From: Psychrobacter okhotskensis
GTDB lineage: Bacteria > Pseudomonadota > Gammaproteobacteria > Pseudomonadales > Moraxellaceae
Assembly: GCF_013248965.1 (NCBI RefSeq)
Contig: NZ_JABRVQ010000013.1
Location: 23,576-87,575 of the forward strand
Length of the DNA: 64,000 bases
Direction of reading: 5' to 3'
Shown: one piece after another, positions 56,321 through 64,000 of the stretch
Position numbering within the stretch: position 1 is the first letter of the stretch
Layout: every line of letters starts with the position of its first letter
Position numbers and translations under genes: made by a program
Notes under the pieces: generated by a model
What the model saw: only the letters and a program-made list of their open reading frames with translations
Databases searched by the model: none
What the model was told of the DNA's origin: nothing

Positions 56321-57817
56321 TTAATCCGTCCAGGCATCACGATTGGCTTCGTCTTTTAGCTTCACAAAGTCATCAGGATTAAATTTAATTTGATCGCCAG
56401 TTTTGCCCTCTTTTACTTGTCGCTCATAGTCACGCAATATTCTTAAGGCCACTGGCGATAGGATTAAAATAGCGACTAAGTTGGTCAAGGCCATAAGACC
56501 CATCGACAAATCAGCAAAGTTCCATATTGCTGGCAAACTAGCAATCGCGCCGACGAACACCATACCTAAAACCATAAAGCGGAAAATCATAATCATCACT
56601 TTGGCATTTTTGGCACCAGAGATAAATTCAAGATTAGACTCGCCATAACTATAGTTAGCAATGATAGACGTAAATGAGAAAAAGAAAATAGCAATCGCGA
56701 CGAATATTACACCCATATCGCCAACATATTGCGATAGTGCCAACTGAGTAAGCTGGATACCTTCTTGTTCGACGTTGGGGTCAACCACTCCAGACAAGAT
56801 AATAATAGAGGCAGTAGCGGTACAAATAACCAAGGTATCCATAAAGACCCCGAGCATCTGCATAAATCCTTGCACTGCTGGATGATCGGGATGACTTTTG
56901 GCCGTTGCCGCCGCATTGGGTGCGGAGCCCATACCGGCTTCGTTAGAAAACAAACCGCGTTTGATACCGTTGATCATCGCCTGAGCGATACCGTAACCGA
57001 TGACCCCGCCCGCTGCTTGCTCAAAGCCAAAGGCTGACTTTACAATCAAAGCAATCGCTGCTGGGAACTGACTGAAATTGGTCACGATAATGAATAGCGC
57101 TAATAAAATATATAAAATAGCCATCACTGGTACGATTTTGCCCGCGATGCGGGCTACCGAGCGCAAACCACCAAATACCACTGGCGCCACCAATACGACC
57201 AGCACCAAACCTGTCATCCACGTTGGAATGCCAAACGCTTCATTGGTCGCTTGCGCAATCGTATTGGATTGCACGCCATTAAATGCCAGACCAAATGCGA
57301 CGAGTAGGCAAAGCGAGAAAAATATCGCCAGCCAGCGCTTTCCTAAACCTTTCTCGATATAGTAAGCAGGTCCACCGCGGTAAACGTTATCATTGTGCGG
57401 CACCTTATATGCTTGCGCTAAAGTCGACTCAATAAAGCTGGTCGACATACCGACTATCGCGGTCATCCACATCCAAAAAACAGCACCCGGACCACCGAGA
57501 TAAATAGCAATGGCAACCCCCGCCAAGTTACCCGTACCAACACGCGCCGCGAGTGAGGTCATCAAAGCCTCAAACGAGCTGATGCCGCCATCTTTACGCC
57601 CTTGGTTTGAGACGCGTAATAGCTGCCACATGTGACCAAAGTGGCGAAATTGGATAAAGCGGGTGACGATGGTAAAATAAATACCTGCGCCAATCAGTAC
57701 GAACATGAGCAATCCGTACCAAGGATTACTCGCGATCAACCAATCATTGTTACCCCAGATAATACTAACGCCATAATTGACGATACTATTGAACCAATTT
57801 GCTATGCCTTCGTTCAT
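56321..57817 (-). CDS. AGCS-family sodium:alanine/glycine symporter
   Basis: 498-residue inner-membrane transporter with about ten helices. Conserved ARVGTGNLAGVAIAIYLGGPGAVFWMWMTAIVGMSTSFIESTLAQ and RGLFSNEAGMGSAPNAAATA define the AlsT/DagA family; it imports small neutral amino acids with sodium. Single gene with AGGAGC upstream of the ATG. Confidence 0.94.
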   Translation of the reverse strand: MNEGIANWFNSIVNYGVSIIWGNNDWLIASNPWYGLLMFVLIGAGIYFTIVTRFIQFRHFGHMWQLLRVSNQGRKDGGISSFEALMTSLAARVGTGNLAGVAIAIYLGGPGAVFWMWMTAIVGMSTSFIESTLAQAYKVPHNDNVYRGGPAYYIEKGLGKRWLAIFFSLCLLVAFGLAFNGVQSNTIAQATNEAFGIPTWMTGLVLVVLVAPVVFGGLRSVARIAGKIVPVMAILYILLALFIIVTNFSQFPAAIALIVKSAFGFEQAAGGVIGYGIAQAMINGIKRGLFSNEAGMGSAPNAAATAKSHPDHPAVQGFMQMLGVFMDTLVICTATASIIILSGVVDPNVEQEGIQLTQLALSQYVGDMGVIFVAIAIFFFSFTSIIANYSYGESNLEFISGAKNAKVMIMIFRFMVLGMVFVGAIASLPAIWNFADLSMGLMALTNLVAILILSPVALRILRDYERQVKEGKTGDQIKFNPDDFVKLKDEANRDAWTD

Positions 57818-58699
57818 ACGAGCTCCTCATTTACGCTTTGTATAACCTACTTTTTTAGATACTGATAACAGGGTTTAATCAGTAAAAATCTTGATTTATT
57901 GGTATTCAATACTTGCTATCAAAACGCTACGGGCATTCTATAGAGATTAAATGCCCTACAATCATCACATTTGGTTATCAACTTAGTAACTTTATTTTTA
58001 AAATAAATGTTACTTGCCACTCATATCCTATAGAATGTATAAAGTAACAAATTCACAGCACAATTTAGACAGTTGTAGTAGTATTTCAGTAACGTTTATA
58101 ATTTATGTATATCGTGTCAGAATAAGTGTTTCGTCGCATTGATTGACCATACGTTTAACGATTGAAATTTTCTTATCAATTTTTTTATTACTGATACCTT
58201 GAATGGTATAGACATTCCGATAAAGTTAATATTTACTTATTGGCATGAGTAATTAGCGTTCTACAAACCTTAAGATGCTTGTCAGGAAGATAAGAGCTTC
58301 AAGAACAATGGATTGTTATGCCCCATCTACCTTCCTCGAAATATATCGTTCTTCCTGCCTGTCAGATTTAATTAATACTGCTATTTATTTTAAATAATTA
58401 AATTTTAAACAATCCATCATATTTTAGGTATTACCCACTTTTTGAGGGTAATGCGCAGTGAATAGTTATTTTTTATGATGTTTTCAGTCGAAAAAATAGC
58501 CCAAAACTCGCTTATTTTGTTGGTGATTTTAGTTAGTGACGCTGATTGGTCGTTTCCGTTCTGCTTTGATCGTTTGTCAGGCAATGCTGTTCATTGCTAT
58601 AAACGTCGTATCGCTTTTAGTGATACCTGCGAAACCTTAACGGCTTATCACACTTAAACCAATAATTCCGTTTTTAGGCAAGACAAAAGGAGTTGTCCT
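57818..58699. other. Long spacer between the AGCS and DUF4212 genes
   Basis: About 880 AT-rich bases. Contains an inverted repeat CAGGAAGA/TCTTCCTG (58283-58290 with 58350-58357) enclosing AACAAT/ATTGTT, possibly a structured RNA. A 60-codon frame at 58475-58657 lacks a ribosome site. No gene is supported. Confidence 0.4.
58283..58357 (+). other. Candidate structured leader RNA
   Basis: Outer 8-bp inverted repeat with a nested AACAAT/ATTGTT pair, 340 bases before the symporter operon. No T run follows. Function not inferable from sequence alone. Confidence 0.25.
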
Positions 58700-58960
58700 A
58701 TGGAAAACCACAACGATCCATCCGGTTATTGGCGTGCCAATGTCCGTCTCATCCTAGGTAGCCTAGTCATTTGGGCACTAGTTTCTTATGGTTTTGCTAT
58801 TCTTTTACGTCCTCTGTTAGCAGGCATTAGAATCGGCGGTACTGATCTAGGCTTTTGGTTTGCTCAGCAAGGTTCTATTGCAGTCTTCATCATCTTGATC
58901 TTTTTTTACGCGTGGCGTATGAACAAGTTAGATAAACAATATGGCGTAGACGAGGAATAG
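58700..58960 (+). CDS. DUF4212 symporter small subunit
   Basis: 86 residues, two transmembrane helices (about 17-38 and 52-72), with YWRANVRLILGSLVIWALVSYGF typical of the sodium/substrate symporter small subunit (TIGR03647). AAGGAG is at the right distance. Ends 4 bases before the large subunit. Confidence 0.93.
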   Translation: MENHNDPSGYWRANVRLILGSLVIWALVSYGFAILLRPLLAGIRIGGTDLGFWFAQQGSIAVFIILIFFYAWRMNKLDKQYGVDEE

Positions 58961-58964
58961 CACT

Positions 58965-60833
58965 ATGAGTCAATTTACAATTAATATTATTTTTGTGGGT
59001 CTGTCCTTCGCTCTCTACTTCGGTATTGCGATTTGGGCGCGTGCTGGTACGACCAGCGAATTCTATGTGGCTGGTGGCGGTGTGCATCCGGTCGTGAACG
59101 GTATGGCAACGGCTGCTGACTGGATGAGTGCGGCGTCATTTATCTCGATGGCCGGTATCCTTGCCGCTGGTGGTTATGGTGCCTCGACGTATTTAATGGG
59201 TTGGACAGGTGGCTATGTACTGCTAGCGATGCTCCTAGCGCCATACTTACGTAAGTTCGGTAAATTTACGGTTCCTGACTTTATCGGCGACCGTTTTTAT
59301 TCTAAGACAGCGGCTATGATTGCCGTGGTTTGTTTGATTATCGCCTCGACTACTTATGTTATCGGTCAGATGACTGGTGCTGGCGTTGCTTTCTCACGCT
59401 TCTTAGAAGTTGAAAACACCACTGGCCTACTGATTGCTGCGGTCGTTGTCTTCTTCTACGCTGTACTTGGTGGCATGAAGGGGATCACTTATACGCAGGT
59501 TGCGCAGTATGTCGTTCTTATGATTGCTTATACCATTCCTGCGGTCTTTATCTCACTTGAGTTAACAGGCAATCCAATTCCCGGTCTTGGTTTATTCTCT
59601 AACCATACTGAAGCAGGTATTCCTTTATTAACCAAACTCGATCAATTAGTCACTGATTTAGGCTTTGCAGCTTATACAGCTGACGTTCCTAACAAGCTAA
59701 ATATGGTGCTGTTTACCTTATCGCTTATGATTGGTACTGCGGGTCTGCCCCACGTTATCATTCGCTTTTTCACGGTTCCTAAAGTCGCTGACGCACGTTG
59801 GACAGCGGGTTGGACCCTTGTATTTATCTCATTACTATACTTTACCGCCCCTGCAGTGGGTGCAATGGCGCGTCTCAACTTGATCGATACGATCTATCCA
59901 CAAGGTGTGGAAGAGCCTGCGCTTACTTATGAGCAGCGTCCAGATTGGATGAGAACATGGGAAGATACTGGTCTTATTAAATATAACGACCTAAATAACG
60001 ATGGTCGTATTCAGTTATATAACGACAGTGGATTGGGTGCGGCTCAGCTAGCACTCAACACGGCTGAAGCAGAAGGCGGAGATGTTGCAGCTGCCACTGC
60101 TGCTGTAGCAGAAGCTCGCACAGCACATGATCTAGAAGTCGATGGCCGCTTTGCCAATGCAGGTTGGGCAGGTAACGAGCTAGACGTCAACGCCGATATC
60201 TTAGTATTGGCTAACCCAGAAATCGCTCAACTGCCACCATGGGTTATCGGTCTTATCGCTGCAGGTGGTTTGGCAGCAGCACTATCAACAGCCGCTGGTC
60301 TACTACTTGCCATCTCATCAGCCATCAGTCATGACTTGATTAAGAGAAACCTTAATCCAAACATCACTGATAAGGGTGAGCTACGTGTCGCCCGTATCAC
60401 AATGGGTGTCGCGATTGTCGTGGCTACTTGGCTGGGTATTAACCCACCAGGATTCGCGGCACAGGTGGTTGCCTTAGCCTTTGGTATTGCAGGTGCTTCA
60501 CTGTTCCCAGCATTGATGATGGGTATTTTCTCTAAGCGTATTAACAACCTTGGCGCTATCGCCGGTATGTTGACAGGTCTGATTAGTATCTTGGTTTATA
60601 TCTTTGTTTTCAAAGGCTGGTTCTTCATCAGTGGTACGGCTAACTTCCCTGATACGGAAGAATACTGGTTGTTTGGTATCTCGCCATTATCATTTGGTGC
60701 GATTGGTGCCTTGCTCAACTTTATCGTTGCGTTCATTGTATCTTACGCGACTAAAGCACCACCATTACATATCCAAGAATTGGTTGAAAGCGTTCGTTCT
60801 CCACGCGGAGCTGGCGGCGCAGTGGACCACTAA
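58965..60833 (+). CDS. Sodium/solute symporter large subunit (VC_2705/ActP-like)
   Basis: 622-residue SSS-family transporter with about 13 helices: ATAADWMSAASFISMAG, GGYVLLAMLLAPYLRKFGKFTVPDFIGDR, GMKGITYTQVAQY and AALSTAAGLLLAISSAISHDL. The combination with DUF4212 and the length fit the TIGR03648 group, probably acetate or another short organic acid. A hydrophilic loop (about residues 310-400) contains DLNNDGRIQLYND, an EF-hand-like calcium motif. GAGGAA before the ATG lies within the end of the preceding gene, implying coupling. Confidence 0.92.
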   Translation: MSQFTINIIFVGLSFALYFGIAIWARAGTTSEFYVAGGGVHPVVNGMATAADWMSAASFISMAGILAAGGYGASTYLMGWTGGYVLLAMLLAPYLRKFGKFTVPDFIGDRFYSKTAAMIAVVCLIIASTTYVIGQMTGAGVAFSRFLEVENTTGLLIAAVVVFFYAVLGGMKGITYTQVAQYVVLMIAYTIPAVFISLELTGNPIPGLGLFSNHTEAGIPLLTKLDQLVTDLGFAAYTADVPNKLNMVLFTLSLMIGTAGLPHVIIRFFTVPKVADARWTAGWTLVFISLLYFTAPAVGAMARLNLIDTIYPQGVEEPALTYEQRPDWMRTWEDTGLIKYNDLNNDGRIQLYNDSGLGAAQLALNTAEAEGGDVAAATAAVAEARTAHDLEVDGRFANAGWAGNELDVNADILVLANPEIAQLPPWVIGLIAAGGLAAALSTAAGLLLAISSAISHDLIKRNLNPNITDKGELRVARITMGVAIVVATWLGINPPGFAAQVVALAFGIAGASLFPALMMGIFSKRINNLGAIAGMLTGLISILVYIFVFKGWFFISGTANFPDTEEYWLFGISPLSFGAIGALLNFIVAFIVSYATKAPPLHIQELVESVRSPRGAGGAVDH

Positions 60834-60868
60834 GCTCTGGTATGTAGTATGGTATCCTTTATGCATAT

Positions 60869-60905
60869 CACTCACAGGCAGCCGCTGCTTGTGAGTGTTT
60901 TTTTA
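60869..60905 (+). terminator. Terminator of the symporter operon
   Basis: 13-base arms (CACTCACAGGCAG and CTGCTTGTGAGTG, one G-T), CCG loop, followed by seven T residues. Confidence 0.88.
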
Positions 60906-61047
60906 TCTATATAGCGTAATAGAAATTATTTGATAACAGTCGTTTAGTGACAGTTAATCTATAAAAAGCCGCTTTATAAGAACGACATGATAAAAATTTA
61001 CTATTTTATGATTGGCCTATACGCGCCATGTATTAAGGAAAAGTCTT

Positions 61048-61593
61048 ATGCTTTATGAGTTTATCGCCACCATGGCTGCCGGATTTGGTTTGGCTGGGTT
61101 GGCACTTGTTATAACTCACCTCAGCAAATTGGCGGGCAAAAAAGCACCAAAATGGCTGATTCCAGCCTTTGCTGCTCTTGGTATTTTTGGGTTTCAGGTA
61201 CATCAAGAATATAACTGGTATGATCAGCAAGTCGCTCAATTACCAGAAGGGATGACCGTGGTCAAAAAGATTGAAGAGAGTGTGTGGTTTCGACCATGGT
61301 CGTATGTAAAACCACAGACAATACGCTTTATGGCAGCCGATAGTGGTCACGCGCGGCCGCAAGTAGACAATCCAGATATCTATCTAACCAATCTATATCT
61401 GTTTGAAAGACGCATGAGTGTCAAGCAAGTTGCGCAGGTAATTGACTGCAGCACACCAGCCCGTGCCGATTATATTATGCCAGCGAAAGACAGTACTTTG
61501 ACGGTTGATGAGCACGTTAATAGCTCAACCAAATGGCAGCCCTTAGCAACAGATGATCCCCTATTCATCAGTATTTGTAACAATAAAAGCTAG
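61048..61593 (+). CDS. Hypothetical membrane protein
   Basis: 181 residues: two N-terminal transmembrane helices (about residues 4-25 and 34-50), then a soluble domain with VHQEYNWYDQQVAQLPEGM, ESVWFRPWSYVKPQT and RADYI. No family recognised with certainty. AAGGAAAAG nine bases before ATG 61048 supports the start over the frame from 61012. Confidence 0.75.
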   Translation: MLYEFIATMAAGFGLAGLALVITHLSKLAGKKAPKWLIPAFAALGIFGFQVHQEYNWYDQQVAQLPEGMTVVKKIEESVWFRPWSYVKPQTIRFMAADSGHARPQVDNPDIYLTNLYLFERRMSVKQVAQVIDCSTPARADYIMPAKDSTLTVDEHVNSSTKWQPLATDDPLFISICNNKS

Positions 61594-61594
61594 A

Positions 61595-61645
61595 GACTGT
61601 CCTCAATCTGAATGAAAGTGACTAAATGGGCTAAAAATGGCCAAA
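61595..61645. mobile_element. IS-end remnant of the TCCTCA family
   Basis: GACTGTCCTCAATCTGAATG then ...GGGCTAAAAATGGCCAAA. In reverse it matches the right end of the 5306-5472 element over about 50 bases (roughly 80%). A frame MAKYSDKDKFT begins at the shared ATGGCCAAA and stops after 11 codons, as if only the first bases of a transposase gene remain. Confidence 0.55.
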
Positions 61646-61736
61646 TATTCAGATAAAGATAAGTTTACATAACCACTAGATAATCCGTAAAACGCCTCGC
61701 AGTTAGTAGTGTCTATCAATGAATAAGATTGAGCAA

Positions 61737-62363
61737 TTAATAACGCTGAACAGTGGCAGTATACTGATGTTTTGAGTTTGCCCCGAGCAATAAACCAGCG
61801 CATAGACCACCGAAATGTGCCGCAAAGGAGATACCTTGCTGCGGCATTAATCCTTGTTTGATAGTCAACCAGTAGCCCGTGCCCATGACAATGCAGGCCA
61901 ATAGATAGCCCCAACGCCTTGCGAAGACAGCGCCACCTATCATATAACCAAGCATCGCAAAACATAGTCCTGATGCCCCGATATGAATCGATAGCGGCGA
62001 GCCAATGATCCACGTTACCAATCCAGAGGCTATAATAAGCTTAACCACTGTACGATACGCGTTGTTTTCAAACAGCCCAAATAAAAACAGAATTTGTAAT
62101 AATGTCAAAGTATTGCCAAGCAAATGTGAAAAATTACCATGCATCGTCCATGAAGCAAAAATCCCTATCATGCTGCCGACATCAAGGGCTCGCGGTACGA
62201 TACCAAAGATATTCCACAGCCCGAACAGCGCAAACTTGTTAAGAAAAAACATCCCCCACATTGGCACTAAAACAAAAGCATATAAGCCAATAACTTGCTT
62301 GATTCGTACTAATATCAACGTGAGTAATTGCCGCCACTTCATATAATCTTTTATCCTATTCAT
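61737..62363 (-). CDS. Rhomboid-family intramembrane serine protease
   Basis: 208 residues, six predicted helices. HGNFSHLLGNTLTLLQ is the typical helix-2 region; catalytic Ser in IHIGASGLCF (about residue 129) and His in AAHFGGLCAG (about 184) are present. Cleaves membrane helices; substrate unknown. It begins 20 bases after the 5'-nucleotidase gene and is probably co-transcribed. Confidence 0.92.
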   Translation of the reverse strand: MNRIKDYMKWRQLLTLILVRIKQVIGLYAFVLVPMWGMFFLNKFALFGLWNIFGIVPRALDVGSMIGIFASWTMHGNFSHLLGNTLTLLQILFLFGLFENNAYRTVVKLIIASGLVTWIIGSPLSIHIGASGLCFAMLGYMIGGAVFARRWGYLLACIVMGTGYWLTIKQGLMPQQGISFAAHFGGLCAGLLLGANSKHQYTATVQRY

Positions 62364-62383
62364 TTCATTTTATTAAACAGACC

Positions 62384-63436
62384 TTAATGGTTCACTGAAA
62401 ACAGTGGTTGCTGTATCGGTTTAAATGATAATAATGAAGCATCTTTGTCCGCTGTTAAATAACTATTGGCATGCAGTAACGACGTTGAATGATAAGGCAC
62501 TAAGGCGGTAGGAACAAAACTGCGCGCGGCATCGATATGTTTGACCGAATCATCAAAGAAAATATGCGGTGCAAAGGTCTTTAATACCGCTGTTTTTTCA
62601 AGCCCACCCAAGAAAAACGCCATATCCACATTGACGCCCCACTCTCGTAGCGTCTTGATAGCCCGCAGATCCGCGGGGGCGTTGCGAGCCGTCACCAACG
62701 CAATCTTAATCGGTGAATATTGCAGACCAGCAGGCAAACGTTCCTGTAAGTTTGATAGCTTAATCAATAGCTCGGCATAAGGTCCTTTTTCAATCGGTAA
62801 GTCACGCATTTGGGCTTCACGATCATGAAAAGCACGCAATCCTTTTTGCTTATATAATAGCTCGCCTGAATCATCAAAAAGCACAGCATCACCATCAAAA
62901 GCGATACGCAGCTGTTTGGTATCCAATTTATAAGTATTGACAGGCGTCGCATCGAGTATCGCACAGGCACAAATATTGGCATCAGCAACTTGCTGCGCAT
63001 CCTCACGATTGGTGGTCAAAAATAAATCAACATTGAAGTCTTTGATATAAGGCGAGACAGGACTGCCCGATATAAATGCCGATCGAGAAATATTGAGTCC
63101 ATGTTCTCGAATGGCATTAAGTACTTGAATGCCCGTATCTGGACTGCTCTTTGAGACAATCACCACTTCGACCAAAGGCGCTTCAATATCAGGGAGCTGT
63201 ACAGTATCGTCTTCACAATAATGATTCAAATTTATTAGGGCTTTAATCAGCGGATAACCCGCGCCAATATCCAAGGGCTCGTTCTCACGAGCGGCCATAT
63301 AGTCGCGAAACTCTTTTATAGCGCTTTCAGGGCGTTGCTTCAACAGTTGTAATAAATAATTTTCTGATTCTGCTAAATCAAACAAGGCGGTTGCAGAAAT
63401 AGCCACTATCAATGTGTTACTAAAATCGACTGCCAT
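62384..63436 (-). CDS. 5'-nucleotidase (PF06189 type)
   Basis: 350-residue HAD-like nucleotidase. ISATALFDLAESE near the N-terminus, LRIAFDGDAVLFDD (nucleophile Asp motif), KIALVTARNAPADLRAI and HIFFDDSVKHIDAA are family blocks. Dephosphorylates nucleoside or deoxynucleoside monophosphates. AGAGAAAAT precedes the ATG. First gene of a unit with the rhomboid protease. Confidence 0.92.
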   Translation of the reverse strand: MAVDFSNTLIVAISATALFDLAESENYLLQLLKQRPESAIKEFRDYMAARENEPLDIGAGYPLIKALINLNHYCEDDTVQLPDIEAPLVEVVIVSKSSPDTGIQVLNAIREHGLNISRSAFISGSPVSPYIKDFNVDLFLTTNREDAQQVADANICACAILDATPVNTYKLDTKQLRIAFDGDAVLFDDSGELLYKQKGLRAFHDREAQMRDLPIEKGPYAELLIKLSNLQERLPAGLQYSPIKIALVTARNAPADLRAIKTLREWGVNVDMAFFLGGLEKTAVLKTFAPHIFFDDSVKHIDAARSFVPTALVPYHSTSLLHANSYLTADKDASLLSFKPIQQPLFSVNH

Positions 63437-63758
63437 ATTTTCTCTGCTTGTATTTAATAAATGTCGTTAATTTTAGCCAGTCTAACAATTTAAACCAAAC
63501 TAGTAAGTAAGCTTTTAATGATATAGCACTTATCTCTGACCATGAAAATGTCCAATGTCCGATGGGTAATCGGCTTAGTCATTAATGGTTTTTACCATAC
63601 AGAGTCGATAACCTGAATGCTTCACTATGTTTTCAAAACATTTAGTAATTAATCTGCTGTTACATATTCTCAATACTTATCCTAAAGTAATGACTCTAAA
63701 CTTTTGTAAAATAGTCACGAATTCACATTTTAATCTACTAATACATAGGTAGCTGATT
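63437..63758. other. Spacer near the right edge of the window
   Basis: About 320 AT-rich bases upstream of the nucleotidase (minus strand) and of a short ORF (plus strand). No repeat or site identified. Confidence 0.35.
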
Positions 63759-63944
63759 ATGCTAAAAAAACTATTTAAACCTAATTATGTCAAATATGAT
63801 TCGAAATATATTACGTTAAGTGACGAAGATAATAAAATTATTGATACTATTACTAATGATATTCGTCTATATGTCTTGGATTCAACATTGAAGTGCAACG
63901 CACCCGAAGCTAGATTTTACCTCAAGAGGTGTTCTAAACCCTAG
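63759..63944 (+). CDS. Small hypothetical ORF
   Basis: 61 codons, starting MLKKLFKPNYVKYDSKY; basic N-terminus, no membrane segment, no family recognised. TAGGTAG eight bases before the ATG is a modest ribosome site. It could be a truncated 5' fragment of a longer gene; no continuation is visible before the window ends. Confidence 0.4.
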   Translation: MLKKLFKPNYVKYDSKYITLSDEDNKIIDTITNDIRLYVLDSTLKCNAPEARFYLKRCSKP

Positions 63945-64000
63945 CACCTTTCTAGGTCGATTATTTAAACTGTCTTCAATCGACTGAACTAAGTGCATGC

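Noticed and set aside
58475..58657. 60-codon frame upstream of DUF4212
   Set aside because: No ribosome site and no recognisable sequence; more likely leader DNA.

Overview
The window looks like a chromosomal segment of a Moraxellaceae gammaproteobacterium, most likely a Psychrobacter or close relative. I infer this from gene content and protein style (type B L31, an N-terminally extended ETF-quinone oxidoreductase, fadBA, tig-clpP-clpX, argS followed by a SPOR protein, cmoA/cmoB, and the DUF4212/large-subunit symporter pair) and from moderate GC with AT-rich spacers. No rRNA, tRNA, CRISPR array, intact insertion sequence or prophage was seen. Most of the window is core metabolism and housekeeping.

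Layout. 1-3.8 kb: a two-step nicotinamide salvage module, nadM (NMN adenylyltransferase/Nudix) and nadV, with an SGNH hydrolase overlapping nadV. 3.8-9.7 kb: L31 type B, a YceI protein, a FemAB/GNAT-like protein, a COG4315 lipoprotein and an unassigned FAD oxidoreductase. 9.9-13.6 kb: LOG protein, alpha/beta hydrolase, DnaQ-fold exonuclease and M23 peptidase. 13.6-18.8 kb: phoR-phoB with a candidate Pho box, dtd, psd, a DUF1287 protein and an HD hydrolase. 19.0-24.8 kb: a frameshifted MFS transporter, an isochorismatase-like hydrolase and fadBA. 25.5-31.1 kb: a polyprenyl diphosphate synthase, a DUF72 protein, an AT-rich Fic gene that looks acquired, sodB and rdgB. 31.6-36.8 kb: tig, clpP, clpX and an SDR enzyme. 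37-46.7 kb: a PTS-IIC-like membrane protein, argS with a SPOR/FtsN-like protein, DUF2788, DUF1176, cmoA and cmoB separated by an orphan gene, and msrA. 46.8-54 kb: a tpm gene with an internal stop, DUF1499, an MltB-type transglycosylase, a small acidic protein, a DUF4062-like protein, murI and DUF1285. 54.2-64 kb: ETF-quinone oxidoreductase, an AGCS symporter, a small/large sodium-solute symporter pair, a membrane protein, a rhomboid protease, a 5'-nucleotidase and a small terminal ORF.

Functional links: fadBA feeds acyl-CoA dehydrogenase electrons to ETF-quinone oxidoreductase. NadV and NadM form a short NAD salvage route. Trigger factor and ClpXP form a folding/proteolysis block. CmoA supplies the cofactor used by CmoB. 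PhoBR appears to be autoregulated.

The most interesting non-coding structure is a set of short, non-autonomous repeat elements. One is a 104-107 bp family with TATAGTC-type inverted ends: two copies are about 89% identical, one lying between the Pho box and phoB and the other between clpP and clpX, and a third copy has a different core. A second family has ends resembling GGCGTGTCCTCA. Other points are short tandem repeats beside cmoA, fadB and the HD gene, a 22-bp perfect palindrome upstream of fic, and a PhoR without membrane segments. I found no clear new multi-gene system. The Fic locus and the orphan gene between cmoA and cmoB are the best candidates for accessory conflict or regulatory functions.
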